NCBI GenBank assembly: GCA_965229935.1
Contig: CBDDKB010000002.1
Span: 186,001-250,000 of the forward strand
Length of the DNA stretch: 64,000 nt
DNA from: SPJN01 sp965229935
GTDB lineage: Bacteria > Pseudomonadota > Alphaproteobacteria > SPJN01
Reading direction: 5' to 3'
The notes beneath the pieces were generated by a model. The model did not search any database. It was given only the letters and a program-made list of their open reading frames with translations, and was not told where the DNA came from. Position numbers and translations under genes: made by a program. Positions 8,716-17,584 of the stretch are shown here, piece after piece (within the stretch, counting starts at the first letter, position 1; the number at the start of each line of letters is the position of its first letter).

Positions 8716-9002
8716 GTGCGTGCCCCATCAGGCAGGCATGTTTCCAATTCCGTTTGGTAATGTTCAAACACGCCGCCAAAGATAAATCCAGCTAATAGCA
8801 CATAATTTGTGATGGAAATTTTACGGGGCTGCTGGCGCACACGCCCATAGACCCAATAGCCGACCCAAAACAGGATGGGCATAAACAAAGTCCAGTCCCC
8901 AAAATCCCACGGGATATTGGCAAGCGGTGACAGGACATCGGTAATATAGTCCCAAATCTTGCCGATAAATGCACCGACGGAAAGGTCTGTTTCCTGTTCC
9001 AT
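8700..9002 (-). CDS. Small membrane protein of unknown function
   Basis: A 100-residue protein I do not recognise. It has two hydrophobic segments, about residues 37-53 (WTLFMPILFWVGYWVYG) and 65-80 (ISITNYVLLAGFIFGG), with a basic loop between them, and two cysteines near the C-terminus. A GGGAG sequence precedes the ATG by 8 bases. It lies between cobT (11 bases upstream) and the esterase-like gene (16-base overlap), so it belongs to this operon. It may be a partner of the exported esterase, but nothing in the sequence shows this. Confidence 0.65.
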   Translation of the reverse strand: MEQETDLSVGAFIGKIWDYITDVLSPLANIPWDFGDWTLFMPILFWVGYWVYGRVRQQPRKISITNYVLLAGFIFGGVFEHYQTELETCLPDGARTCIDK

Positions 9003-9013
9003 TTCAGGTCTCC

Positions 9014-10885
9014 CTATCTGGCTCGCCTATTGGGTGCCCCTGTGGGGGCCTTTCCATGCGTGTCCTCAAACAGATCAGCTAACTGATCAACCATAGCCCC
9101 GCCCAATTGTTCCGCATCGATAATGGTGACAGCGCGTTGATAATATCGCGTCACATCATGACCGATGCCGATGGCAATCAGCTCAACCGGGGATTTGTTT
9201 TCGATTTCGTCAATCACTTGGCGCAAATGTTTTTCAAGATAATTACCCTGATTGACGGACAGGGTTGAATCATCAACCGGCGCGCCATCTGAAATCACCA
9301 TCAGGATGCGGCGATATTCAGGCCGCCCCAGCAGGCGGTCATGCGCCCAAACCAAGGCTTCGCCATCGATGTTTTCTTTCAGCAACCCTTCGCGCATCAT
9401 CAGGCCCAGATTGCGCCGTGCGCGACGCCATGGGGCGTCTGCGCCCTTATAGATGATGTGGCGCAGATCATTCAGGCGACCGGGGCCTGCGGGTTTGCCA
9501 TCAGCAAGCCAACGTTCGCGGGCCTGCCCGCCCTTCCAGGCGCGCGTGGTGAAGCCCAAAATTTCGACCTTCACACCGCACCGTTCAAGGGTACGCGCCA
9601 GAATATCAGCACACATGGCGGCAACCGATATGGGTCGCCCGCGCATGGAGCCTGAATTGTCCAGCAACAGGGTCACGACCGTATCTTTAAAGTCTGTGTC
9701 CTGTTCCATCTTGTAGGACAGCGGATTGGTCGGGTCTGCCACAACGCGGGCAAGCCTTGCTGCGTCCAAAATCCCTTCTTCCAGGTCAAAGTCCCATGAC
9801 CTGTTTTGCTGCGCCATCAGCTTGCGCTGCAATTTATTGGCCAGCCGCCCGACAACGGACTGCATGCTTTGCAATTGTTGATCAAGATAGGCGCGCAGGC
9901 GTGTTAATTCTTCGGCATCGCACAGGTCTTCGGCCAGAATGATTTCGTCAAATTCCTTGGTGAAAACCTTATAGGTTTCGCGATCATTCTGATCGCCTTC
10001 CTGATAGTTGGGCCGCCATGGCTGTTCGCCATCGCCTTGTTCGTCGGCCTCATCGGCCATGGCTTCTTCGTCAGTGTCTACCTCGACACTTTCGGCTTCG
10101 CCTTCTTCGGCCTCACCTTCGCCTAATTCAACCTCTTGAGTGGAGGCTGCCTGCGGCTCCTCCCCCTGTTCGGATTCGCCATCGCCGCCATCATCATCCT
10201 GCTGGTCCTGATCTGAGTCTTCGTCGTCGTTGGAGCCTTCGTCCTGCTCCTCTCCCAACTCGTCACCCAAATCAAGATCGCGGATAATATCGCGCATGGT
10301 TTTGGCAAAATCTTCCTGATCGCCAATTGTGTCGGCTAGCCGATCCATGTCATCGCCGGCTTTTTCTTCGATAAAGGGACGCCACGCATCGACCATCGCC
10401 TTGGCAGCGTCTGGCACCTTCATCCCGGCAAGCCGTTCGCGCAGCAAATAGCCGACCGTTTCGCCAAGGATCGCCATGTCAGGGTCTGACACCTGATTAA
10501 AGCCGCGATCAACCGCGCGCACCTCTTGGGATGCCACAATATTGCTGCGCATCCCAGTCATGCCCTGCGTGCCAACCACATCGATGCGGGCAAGTTCGGC
10601 TGCCTCATGTATCGCACGGGCGTGCTTGCCCTCAGGCATGCCAGCGGCGTGTGCTGCTTCGTCATGGTGGCGCAGCTTTAATGAAAAGCTGTCGCCTGTG
10701 CCGCGCAGCTCTGCAACCTGTTCGGGGTTTGCTGCACGAGGGGGCAGGGGCATACGGGCACGACCGCCACGCACGCCGGGCGGTTCAGCGCCATAGGTCA
10801 CTGCCAGTTCAGCATCGCCGGACACGGCCCGCATCGCAGCCGATACGGCGCGCTTTAGCGGTTCTGTCGGGTTGTTTTCGGCCAT
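9014..10885 (-). CDS. cobT: Cobaltochelatase subunit CobT
   Basis: A 623-residue protein. Residues about 1-200 are the CobT N-terminal region, about 205-290 are an extremely acidic linker rich in Asp, Glu and Gln, and the C-terminal third is a von Willebrand A domain with a MIDAS motif DNSGS at 409-413. With CobS it forms the AAA+/vWA chaperone that powers insertion of cobalt into hydrogenobyrinate diamide by CobN in aerobic B12 synthesis. cobS is immediately upstream. CobN is not in the window. Its leader contains an 18-bp tandem duplication (separate entry). Confidence 0.96.
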   Translation of the reverse strand: MAENNPTEPLKRAVSAAMRAVSGDAELAVTYGAEPPGVRGGRARMPLPPRAANPEQVAELRGTGDSFSLKLRHHDEAAHAAGMPEGKHARAIHEAAELARIDVVGTQGMTGMRSNIVASQEVRAVDRGFNQVSDPDMAILGETVGYLLRERLAGMKVPDAAKAMVDAWRPFIEEKAGDDMDRLADTIGDQEDFAKTMRDIIRDLDLGDELGEEQDEGSNDDEDSDQDQQDDDGGDGESEQGEEPQAASTQEVELGEGEAEEGEAESVEVDTDEEAMADEADEQGDGEQPWRPNYQEGDQNDRETYKVFTKEFDEIILAEDLCDAEELTRLRAYLDQQLQSMQSVVGRLANKLQRKLMAQQNRSWDFDLEEGILDAARLARVVADPTNPLSYKMEQDTDFKDTVVTLLLDNSGSMRGRPISVAAMCADILARTLERCGVKVEILGFTTRAWKGGQARERWLADGKPAGPGRLNDLRHIIYKGADAPWRRARRNLGLMMREGLLKENIDGEALVWAHDRLLGRPEYRRILMVISDGAPVDDSTLSVNQGNYLEKHLRQVIDEIENKSPVELIAIGIGHDVTRYYQRAVTIIDAEQLGGAMVDQLADLFEDTHGKAPTGAPNRRAR

Positions 10886-10888
10886 AAG

Positions 10889-10924
10889 ATCGGTGCCTTA
10901 CCCTTTATCGGTGCCTTACCCTTT
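10889..10924. repeat. Perfect 18-bp tandem duplication between cobS and cobT
   Basis: The unit ATCGGTGCCTTACCCTTT occurs twice in a row (10889-10906 and 10907-10924). On the minus strand each copy carries an AAAGGGTAAGG purine run; the copy nearer cobT supplies its probable ribosome-binding site. This is a recent slippage-type duplication that lengthened the cobS-cobT spacer. Confidence 0.9.
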
Positions 10925-10929
10925 GCGGA

Positions 10930-11937
10930 TTAGCTGTTCAGGGCAAACTGTGCCGCAGATTCGGGCAGGTCTACGCCAAAGCAACGCTGATAATATTCCG
11001 CCACATAGGGACGTTCCAGCTCGTCACATTTGTTGAGGAATGTCAGACGGAAGGCAAAGCCAAGATCGCCGCCGAATATCTGGGCATTTTCTGCCCATGT
11101 GATAACGGTACGTGGGCTCATCACTGTAGAGATGTCGCCGTTCATGAAGGCAGTACGCGTCAGCTCAGCCACGCGGACCATGCTTTCAATAGTCTGGCGG
11201 CCCTCGTCATTATTGTATTGCGGGCACTTGGCAAGCACGATGGCGGCTTCTTCCTCGAACGGAAGATAGTTCAGGGTCGTGACGATGTTCCAACGGTCCA
11301 TCTGGCCTTGGTTGATCTGCTGTGTGCCGTGATAAAGACCTGATGTGTCACCAAGCCCGATCGTATTGGCGGTTGCAAACAGACGGAAAGCCGAATGCTG
11401 TTTGATGACCCGGTTTTGGTCAAGCAGGGTAAAGCGACCTTCATTTTCCAGCACGCGCTGGATCACGAACATCACATCGGGGCGGCCCGCATCATATTCG
11501 TCAAACACGATGGCGCAGGCGTGTTGCAGGGCCCAAGGCAGGATGCCTTCTTTAAACTCTGTCACTTGTTGGCCTTCGCGCAGCACGATGGCGTCACGAC
11601 CGACCAGATCGATACGGCTAATATGGCTATCAAGGTTGACGCGAATACACGGCCAGTTCAGGCGCGCTGCAACCTGTTCAATATGGGTTGATTTACCCGT
11701 ACCGTGATACCCTTGGATCATCACACGGCGATTGAAGGCAAAGCCTGCAAGGATTGCCATCGTGGTTTGTTCGTCAAACCGATAAGTGTCATCGACCGGA
11801 GGGACATAATCATTTGGTTGGCTGAATGCCGGAACCATCATGTCTGAATCAATCCCGAATGCCTCACGCACTGACACTTCGGTATCCGGCGTGGCATCAT
11901 GGATTGCGCCCGAAAGGGCCTGCACGTCACTGGTCAT
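10930..11937 (-). CDS. cobS: Cobaltochelatase subunit CobS
   Basis: A 335-residue AAA+ ATPase. Walker A is GYHGTGKS (76-83), Walker B is AIVFDEYD near 145, and a sensor-like ATANTIGLGDTSGLYHGT follows. The length and the N-terminal PDTEVSVREAFGID segment are those of CobS. It assembles with CobT as the motor part of the aerobic cobalt chelatase in the cytoplasm. The ATG at 11937 has GGAG six bases upstream. Neighbour order dnaJ-like, cobS, cobT is conserved among alphaproteobacteria. Confidence 0.97.
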   Translation of the reverse strand: MTSDVQALSGAIHDATPDTEVSVREAFGIDSDMMVPAFSQPNDYVPPVDDTYRFDEQTTMAILAGFAFNRRVMIQGYHGTGKSTHIEQVAARLNWPCIRVNLDSHISRIDLVGRDAIVLREGQQVTEFKEGILPWALQHACAIVFDEYDAGRPDVMFVIQRVLENEGRFTLLDQNRVIKQHSAFRLFATANTIGLGDTSGLYHGTQQINQGQMDRWNIVTTLNYLPFEEEAAIVLAKCPQYNNDEGRQTIESMVRVAELTRTAFMNGDISTVMSPRTVITWAENAQIFGGDLGFAFRLTFLNKCDELERPYVAEYYQRCFGVDLPESAAQFALNS

Positions 11938-12013
11938 AGAAAGCTCCGTTATTCGCTAAGTTCTGTTCTAAATGATGAAGACGAGCCTGCCCCATTGCAG
12001 ATCGCCAAATCTC

Positions 12014-12688
12014 CTATTTTCCGGCACCAAAATTGACCGCCCGCAAATGATTGAAGGCGTCGATGACTTGTGTCAGCCGTTCTTCGGTTGACCTGTCTCC
12101 CCCATTGGTGTCGGGATGAAACCTGATGAGCAATTCTTTATAGCGTGTCTTGATGTCTTGCAAGCTGGCCGTCTCGTCCAAATTCAGGTTTGCAAGCGCT
12201 GTACGCGTCTGTTGCGGCAGGCGGGAACCTGCTTTCCACGTCCGATTGGCGGTTTCTGCGCCGGGGCCATCATCAAACAGGTCATAGGGGTCGTAACGCC
12301 CGCCAGCGGGATCAAAGCCGCCGGGGTGGTCCTTACCGGGCTTGAAGCCTGCCTTGTCTGATTTTGATCCGTCGGGATTGGTGCCGACCTTCCATGTCGG
12401 TCGTTCCCACATGGTTGCATTTTCCATATGATCGCGGATCTGGTCTTCGTCCATGCCTTCGAAGAAGTTCCAGCTTTTATTATATTCGCGGATATGATCC
12501 TGACAGAACCAGCGCCATTGGCGTAGCTGGTCGGGGCTTTTGGGGGCCTTATGCTCGCCCAATTCGGTACAGCCGGGCCATTCGCACACGCGCTTTTTCG
12601 GCGGTGCGGTACGGGCAGCCTTTTTGCCATTCGGACCTCGACGGGGCTTTACGCGAATGTCATAAATGTCATCAAGAAATTTGCTCAC
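12014..12688 (-). CDS. J-domain (DnaJ-like) protein
   Basis: A 224-residue protein with a C-terminal rather than N-terminal J domain (about residues 168-224), including the HPD triad in LLIRFHPDTNGG that stimulates Hsp70 ATPase. The N-terminal half has a small Cys/His cluster (CEWPGC, then a WFCQDH segment) that may bind a metal. The start is GTG. This type is found next to cobS and bolA in many alphaproteobacteria. It probably delivers a specific client to DnaK; the client is unknown. Confidence 0.85.
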   Translation of the reverse strand: MSKFLDDIYDIRVKPRRGPNGKKAARTAPPKKRVCEWPGCTELGEHKAPKSPDQLRQWRWFCQDHIREYNKSWNFFEGMDEDQIRDHMENATMWERPTWKVGTNPDGSKSDKAGFKPGKDHPGGFDPAGGRYDPYDLFDDGPGAETANRTWKAGSRLPQQTRTALANLNLDETASLQDIKTRYKELLIRFHPDTNGGDRSTEERLTQVIDAFNHLRAVNFGAGK

Positions 12689-12799
12689 AACCGGGCGATT
12701 ATGAAGATCGAAACCCGTCGCGGCAAGTGGCGGGGGCTGCCTGCCTCATTATGTCCAAGTGGGCGGGGTGTGGGCAGCACATTTGACAGGATATAGATC

Positions 12800-13078
12800 A
12801 TGACAGGCACAGTTGAAGCGGCGATCAGGGATAAGCTCACCACGGCTTTTTCTCCGAAAGCCATTGAAATAATTAATGAAAGCGATGCTCATGCCGGTCA
12901 TGCAGGCCATGATGGCACGGGTGAGAGCCATTTTAGGGTCTATCTCGTGTCTGACAGTTTTGCCGGGCAAAACCGCGTGGCGCGGCAGCGCGCGATCTAT
13001 GATGTGTTGGTAGAAGAACTGGCAGGACCGATTCACGCCTTTTCGGTTACCGCACGCACACCTGACGAGGTTGGTTAA
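12800..13078 (+). CDS. bolA: BolA family protein
   Basis: A 92-residue protein with the BolA fold: a helical start (VEAAIRDKLTTAF), a His-rich loop (SDAHAGHAGHD), SHFRVYLVSD, and the RVARQRAIYDVL helix followed by HAFSVTARTP. BolA proteins partner monothiol glutaredoxins and help handle iron-sulfur clusters. AGGA lies 9 bases before the ATG. It is divergent from the J-domain gene, with a shared 111-bp promoter region. Confidence 0.93.
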   Translation: MTGTVEAAIRDKLTTAFSPKAIEIINESDAHAGHAGHDGTGESHFRVYLVSDSFAGQNRVARQRAIYDVLVEELAGPIHAFSVTARTPDEVG

Positions 13079-13090
13079 CCGCACTAGCAG

Positions 13091-13118
13091 GCGGTCACCT
13101 TCGGTCAGGTGCCGCTTT
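13091..13118 (+). terminator. Probable terminator of bolA
   Basis: A 9-bp stem with one bulged T (GCGG-CACCT paired with AGGTG-CCGC, loop TCGGTC) begins 13 bases after the bolA stop codon. The following tract, TTTGT, is short, so termination may be partial. Confidence 0.45.
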
Positions 13119-13185
13119 GTCATATTGACTTCATTTGTGCAGTGCGGCATCCAGCAGGCATGATTTCTGCTGTGGGAGCCTGTTT

Positions 13186-14073
13186 ATGAGCCTTGATTCA
13201 TCACTTGAAGGCGTATTGTCCCTGTTGGACCTTGAACCGTTGGAACAAAATCTGTTCCGCGGGATCAGCCCGAAGGAACGGCTGCAGCGCGTATTTGGTG
13301 GACAGGTGATCGGACAGGCGCTTGTGGCGGCACAACGGACTGTGCCTGATGATCGTCTGTGTCATTCATTGCATTGCTATTTCTTGCGTCCCGGCGACAC
13401 ACAAGTGCCGATCATTTACGAGGTTGACCGCATCCGTGATGGCAAAAGCTTTACCACGCGCCGGGTTGTGGCGATCCAGAACGGCAAGGCCATCTTTTCC
13501 CTTTCGGCAAGTTTTCAGGTCATCGAAAACGGGCTTGAGCACCAAACCCCCATGCCTGATGTACCGGGGCCAGAAGGACTGATGAGTGAGGTTGAACGTC
13601 GTCAGGCCAATGCCGACAAAATCCCCGAAAAATTTAGGGATATGTGGTTGCGGCCCCGCCCGATAGAGACACGCCCGGTTTACCCGCGTGACTTGTTCCG
13701 TCCCGAACCGTCCGATCCTGAACAATATATCTGGGTGCGCACCAATGGTGAGCTGCCGAATGATATGGCTTTGCAGCAGGCAATGCTGGCCTATGCGTCC
13801 GATATGTCATTGCTTGATACCTGCACCTTGCCCCACGGGGTGTCATGGGGCGATCCGGGTGTTCAGATGGCCAGCCTCGACCATGCTATGTGGTTCCACC
13901 GTGAATTCCGTATGGATGAATGGCTGCTGTATGCGCAGGACAGCCCCACATCGTCAGGGTCGCGCGGGATCAATCGCGGCGTCTTCTACCGTCAGGATGG
14001 CACTATTGTGGCCACCGTGGCGCAAGAAGGTCTGATGCGTATTCACGAAGAAGAATTCAAGAAGAAGAAATAA
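13186..14073 (+). CDS. tesB: Acyl-CoA thioesterase II (TesB family)
   Basis: A 295-residue double-hotdog thioesterase. The N-terminal domain has FGGQVIGQALVAA and LHCYFLRPGD; the C-terminal domain has the YASDMSLLDT stretch containing the catalytic Asp and LDHAMWFHREFRMDEW, all TesB hallmarks. It hydrolyses medium- to long-chain acyl-CoA to free acid and CoA in the cytoplasm. I start at the ATG at 13186, where the homologous protein begins and a GGGAG-like sequence precedes it, rather than at an in-frame start at 13135. It is transcribed alone and convergent with ugd. Confidence 0.95.
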   Translation: MSLDSSLEGVLSLLDLEPLEQNLFRGISPKERLQRVFGGQVIGQALVAAQRTVPDDRLCHSLHCYFLRPGDTQVPIIYEVDRIRDGKSFTTRRVVAIQNGKAIFSLSASFQVIENGLEHQTPMPDVPGPEGLMSEVERRQANADKIPEKFRDMWLRPRPIETRPVYPRDLFRPEPSDPEQYIWVRTNGELPNDMALQQAMLAYASDMSLLDTCTLPHGVSWGDPGVQMASLDHAMWFHREFRMDEWLLYAQDSPTSSGSRGINRGVFYRQDGTIVATVAQEGLMRIHEEEFKKKK

Positions 14074-14105
14074 CCGTCTTCTTCCCGTCGGGCTTTTGTC
14101 GGGGC

Positions 14106-15440
14106 TTATGCCGGGGCAATATAAGGGCGGCCGACGCAATGATAGTCGATGCCCTTTGCGGCCATATCTTCTGGTTCGTAAATATTCCGTAGGTCAATCA
14201 GCAAAGGCGCGCTCAATGCCGCCTTCATGGCTGTGAAATCAAGCGCGCGGAATTCATTCCATTCTGTCAGGATGGTGATGGAATCGGCACCTGCCATGAC
14301 GTCGGCGATACTGTCTTTCCAATCTACATCGCTAAGCATTGATTTCGCTTCTTCCATCCCCTCTGGGTCAAAGGCCTGAATGGTTGCGCCTGCGGCCTGC
14401 AAGGCCGGGATAATGTCAAGTGAGGGGGCCTCGCGCATATCATCCGTGTTGGGTTTGAAGGTCACGCCAAGAACACCAATGGTCTTGCCGCTGACATCGC
14501 CGCCATGGGCCGCAATAATCTTGTCAGCCATCGCGCGTTTGCGTTCATTGTTTACACGTTCCACCGTTTCAACAATCTGAACCGGTGCGCCGACTTCCTG
14601 TGCGGTACGAACCAATGCCAGCGTGTCTTTGGGGAAGCATGACCCGCCATAGCCGGGGCCTGCGTGCAGGAATTTGCGCCCGATACGCCCATCAAGCCCA
14701 ATGCCTTTTGAGACGGACTGCACGTCCGCGCCGACCTTTTCGCACAGATTTGCAATTTCATTGATGAAGCTGATCTTGGTCGCCAAAAAGGCATTGGCGG
14801 CATATTTAATCACCTCAGCCGTTTCACGATTGGTGAACAGCATGGGTGTTTCGGTCAAATATAGCGGCCGATAAAGTTCCCGCATGACCGCTTCAGCGCG
14901 TTTTGAATCTGTGCCCACCACAACCCTGTCGGGGCGGGAGAAATCTTCAATGGCAGACCCTTCACGCAAGAATTCGGGGTTGGAGGCAACGGCAAATTCG
15001 ATGTCTGACCTGCCGCGCGCTTCAAGTGTTTTGGCAATAATCGCGTCAACTTCGGATGCGGTGCCGACGGGGACCGTGCTTTTATCGACTACGACCGTAA
15101 AATCTTCGATTGCGTTGGCGATTTCTTCGGCAGCGCCATAAACATAGCTTAGGTCCGCGTGGCCATCACCGCGCCGTGTCGGTGTCCCCACCGCGATAAA
15201 GACGCAATCAATACCCGCCAAGGTAGCGCCGAGATCGGTGGTAAAGCTTAACCGGCCAGCTTCGACATTATCTGCCACCAATTGATCAAGGCCCGGTTCG
15301 AAAATCGGAATCTCACCATTTTTCAAACGCTCAATCTTGCTTTCATCCTTATCGACACAAATGACCGTGTGACCAAAGTCAGAAAAACAGGCGCCAGACA
15401 CAAGGCCAACATAACCGGTGCCAATCATCGCTACGCGCAT
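14106..15440 (-). CDS. ugd: UDP-glucose 6-dehydrogenase
   Basis: A 444-residue enzyme that oxidises UDP-glucose to UDP-glucuronate with two NAD+. The nucleotide-binding motif GTGYVG is at 7-12 and the catalytic cysteine is C268 in GPGYGGSCFPKDT. An AAAGGA sequence precedes the ATG by 7 bases. It follows galU by 34 bases in the same direction, so the two steps glucose-1-phosphate to UDP-glucose to UDP-glucuronate form one operon, feeding envelope or capsule polysaccharide. Confidence 0.97.
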   Translation of the reverse strand: MRVAMIGTGYVGLVSGACFSDFGHTVICVDKDESKIERLKNGEIPIFEPGLDQLVADNVEAGRLSFTTDLGATLAGIDCVFIAVGTPTRRGDGHADLSYVYGAAEEIANAIEDFTVVVDKSTVPVGTASEVDAIIAKTLEARGRSDIEFAVASNPEFLREGSAIEDFSRPDRVVVGTDSKRAEAVMRELYRPLYLTETPMLFTNRETAEVIKYAANAFLATKISFINEIANLCEKVGADVQSVSKGIGLDGRIGRKFLHAGPGYGGSCFPKDTLALVRTAQEVGAPVQIVETVERVNNERKRAMADKIIAAHGGDVSGKTIGVLGVTFKPNTDDMREAPSLDIIPALQAAGATIQAFDPEGMEEAKSMLSDVDWKDSIADVMAGADSITILTEWNEFRALDFTAMKAALSAPLLIDLRNIYEPEDMAAKGIDYHCVGRPYIAPA

Positions 15441-15474
15441 AGTGAAATCCTTTAAGTCAGGTCAAGGGGAAAGA

Positions 15475-16380
15475 TTATAGGGAAAGCTGTTTCAGCCAAG
15501 CGGCCAGATCATCACTTAGGCCCGGGTCATTGTCCGCACCACGATCGAGCGCAAAGGCGACATTTGCCTGCAAGAAGCCAAGTTTGTTGCCGCAGTCATA
15601 CCGGGTTCCTTCATAGCGCAGGCCATGAAAAGGTGACTGGCCGATGCGGCGGGCCATTGAATCCGTCAGTTGAATTTCATTGCCCGCGCCTTTTTGCTGG
15701 GTTTCAAGCAGGTCGAACAATTCAGGCTCCAGCACATAACGGCCAATGATAGAAAGGGTAGAGGGGGCATCCTCCGGCGCTGGCTTTTCAACAAGGCCCT
15801 TTACCTCAGCTAGGCCGCCGGGGCGATTATCGTCTGCACCAACATCCAAAATGCCGTATTTGCTGGTGTCTTCGCGTGGCACATCCATAACGGCAACCAC
15901 ATTGCCGCCGACTTTGGCATGGGCCTCGACAAGTTGCTTCATCACGCCATTGCCTGATTGGGTCAAAACCAAATCATCAGGCAGCATTACGGCAAAAGGT
16001 TCATTCCCGACAAGCTCACGCGCGCACCACACCGCATGACCAAGGCCAAGCGGGGCCTGTTGACGAACTGACGAGATTTGCCCCGCACCGGGCATCGCCG
16101 CATGAAGGCGCGCAAGCTCGTCCGTTTTGCCGCGACTTTCCAACGTGGCTTCAAGTTCAAACGCGTGATCAAAATGATCTTCTAGAACCACTTTCCCGCG
16201 CCCGGTGACGAAAATCACTTCTTCGATCCCTGCCTCAAACGCTTCTTCGACGGCATATTGGATCAGAGGCTTATCAACAACGGTCAGCATTTCCTTTGGC
16301 ATGGTTTTTGTTGCCGGTAAAAACCGCGTGCCAAGCCCGGCGACGGGTAAAACCGCCTTGCGTACGCGTTGTATTGTCAT
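15475..16380 (-). CDS. galU: UTP-glucose-1-phosphate uridylyltransferase
   Basis: A 301-residue nucleotidyltransferase with the signature GLGTRFLPATKTMPKEML at about 16-33 and VEKP and GNEIQLTD segments later, as in GalU. It makes UDP-glucose from UTP and glucose-1-phosphate. A strong AGGAGAG precedes the ATG. It is the first gene of the galU-ugd pair. Confidence 0.97.
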   Translation of the reverse strand: MTIQRVRKAVLPVAGLGTRFLPATKTMPKEMLTVVDKPLIQYAVEEAFEAGIEEVIFVTGRGKVVLEDHFDHAFELEATLESRGKTDELARLHAAMPGAGQISSVRQQAPLGLGHAVWCARELVGNEPFAVMLPDDLVLTQSGNGVMKQLVEAHAKVGGNVVAVMDVPREDTSKYGILDVGADDNRPGGLAEVKGLVEKPAPEDAPSTLSIIGRYVLEPELFDLLETQQKGAGNEIQLTDSMARRIGQSPFHGLRYEGTRYDCGNKLGFLQANVAFALDRGADNDPGLSDDLAAWLKQLSL

Positions 16381-16595
16381 AAAGCTCTCCTACTATGTCT
16401 GCGGGCGCGACTATGACATGGTGCTTTATCGCCTGTCACTGGTTACCACAAGTCCTGATCATTAAGAAAACGGGATGGATTGACCAGAATCAGTCCTCGG
16501 GTGATGATGGTCAAAATTCATATCATTATTGCAACTGTGTGACATTTGGGGCCGGTTGCGGGTTTGGGCGGCCCATCACCTCAATTCAGGACAAT

Positions 16596-16991
16596 ATGGC
16601 GCTATTTTTCGATAATCAATGGTTCGATGCCCAATTGGCGGCCCTTGGCCTTGATCGCGGTGCAGTTGCAGCGCGATTGTCAATTTCTGCTGCTGAAGTG
16701 GACCTTTTGTTTAAAGATCAGCGGGAAATGAGCGCTGAGGACGTGCTGGCCTTGGCTGATTTGTTGGGCCATTCTGCTGAGGAGATCGCCGATCGCGCCG
16801 GTGTGTCGACGCCAACCCCGCGTCTAGCCCCAGCAGGCCCCGGCGCTGATACGGCACGGCTTACCGCGTTGGAGGCGCAGGTGACATCATTGCAGGCAGA
16901 ATTGCTGCGCCTGCGCGATAAGATACAAGGATTGGAATTTGCGTTGCGGTCAAGTGGCACGCAAACGCTGTCAGATAAGGAACTAGATTGA
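16596..16991 (+). CDS. HTH (XRE-like) protein with C-terminal coiled coil
   Basis: A 131-residue protein. Residues about 8-62 look like a lambda-repressor-type helix-turn-helix (GLDRGAVAARLSISAAEVD, then SAEDVLALADLLG); about 85-120 is a Leu/Glu heptad segment (LTALEAQVTSLQAELLRLRD) likely to form a coiled coil. I start at the ATG at 16596 because the upstream codons to 16395 are not protein-like. Its stop codon overlaps the next start by one base, so it is translationally coupled to the following membrane protein. A regulatory role is inference. Confidence 0.7.
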   Translation: MALFFDNQWFDAQLAALGLDRGAVAARLSISAAEVDLLFKDQREMSAEDVLALADLLGHSAEEIADRAGVSTPTPRLAPAGPGADTARLTALEAQVTSLQAELLRLRDKIQGLEFALRSSGTQTLSDKELD

Positions 16992-17566
16992 TGGATGCAT
17001 TTGCCGGGATTTTCTTGGCCTTGGTCGCTGCTGCAGGGGCCTTTCGGGTACGCAATAATGAAAGCCCCGAACGGCTTTACTGGTGGGCAGGTTTTGCACC
17101 CTATATCCTGATGGGGCTGGTTGGTGCCGCCGTTGCGGCAGGCGTTGAAGACGCCAAAATCATTTATCCGGGCGTGGCGGTTCTGGCAGCAGTATTGGGC
17201 AGTGTTGGCATCCTGTTGGGTGGTGTCACGCGGTTCTTGCGCCCCATTCCTGAAATGTGGGCCAATATTTCCTTTGCGCTGGTTTTGGGGATCGTCGTTG
17301 CCTCACTCGGTGCGGGTGCTGCGCCTTATGCAGGATTTGTCAGCCTGATCATTTTGCTGGGCATTGTGGCGCTGGGTGTCGGACGGTTCAGCGAGTTGGG
17401 CATCGGGGCGGGATTTCTGGCTGGCGGTGCCTTTTTGCTGGCGCTTGCGCCCATGATGGCGCCAAAGTTGGCGCAAACGGTTTTAACAACAATGCCGATT
17501 GCCAATATCGGCTATTTGGTAAGCGCCTTGGGCCTTGCCCTGATTGTGGAAGCGGCAAAACGCTAA
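16991..17566 (+). CDS. Polytopic membrane protein of unknown function
   Basis: A 191-residue, very hydrophobic protein with about six predicted membrane segments separated by short loops; the only strongly charged piece is RVRNNESPERLYWW near residue 20. I recognise no family. The ATG at 16991 shares its A with the TGA of the HTH gene (TTG at 16988 is a possible alternative). Coupling to a DNA-binding/coiled-coil protein hints at a regulator and membrane-partner pair, but this is inference. Confidence 0.65.
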   Translation: MDAFAGIFLALVAAAGAFRVRNNESPERLYWWAGFAPYILMGLVGAAVAAGVEDAKIIYPGVAVLAAVLGSVGILLGGVTRFLRPIPEMWANISFALVLGIVVASLGAGAAPYAGFVSLIILLGIVALGVGRFSELGIGAGFLAGGAFLLALAPMMAPKLAQTVLTTMPIANIGYLVSALGLALIVEAAKR

Positions 17567-17584
17567 CAGTGGGAAGCATAAGCG

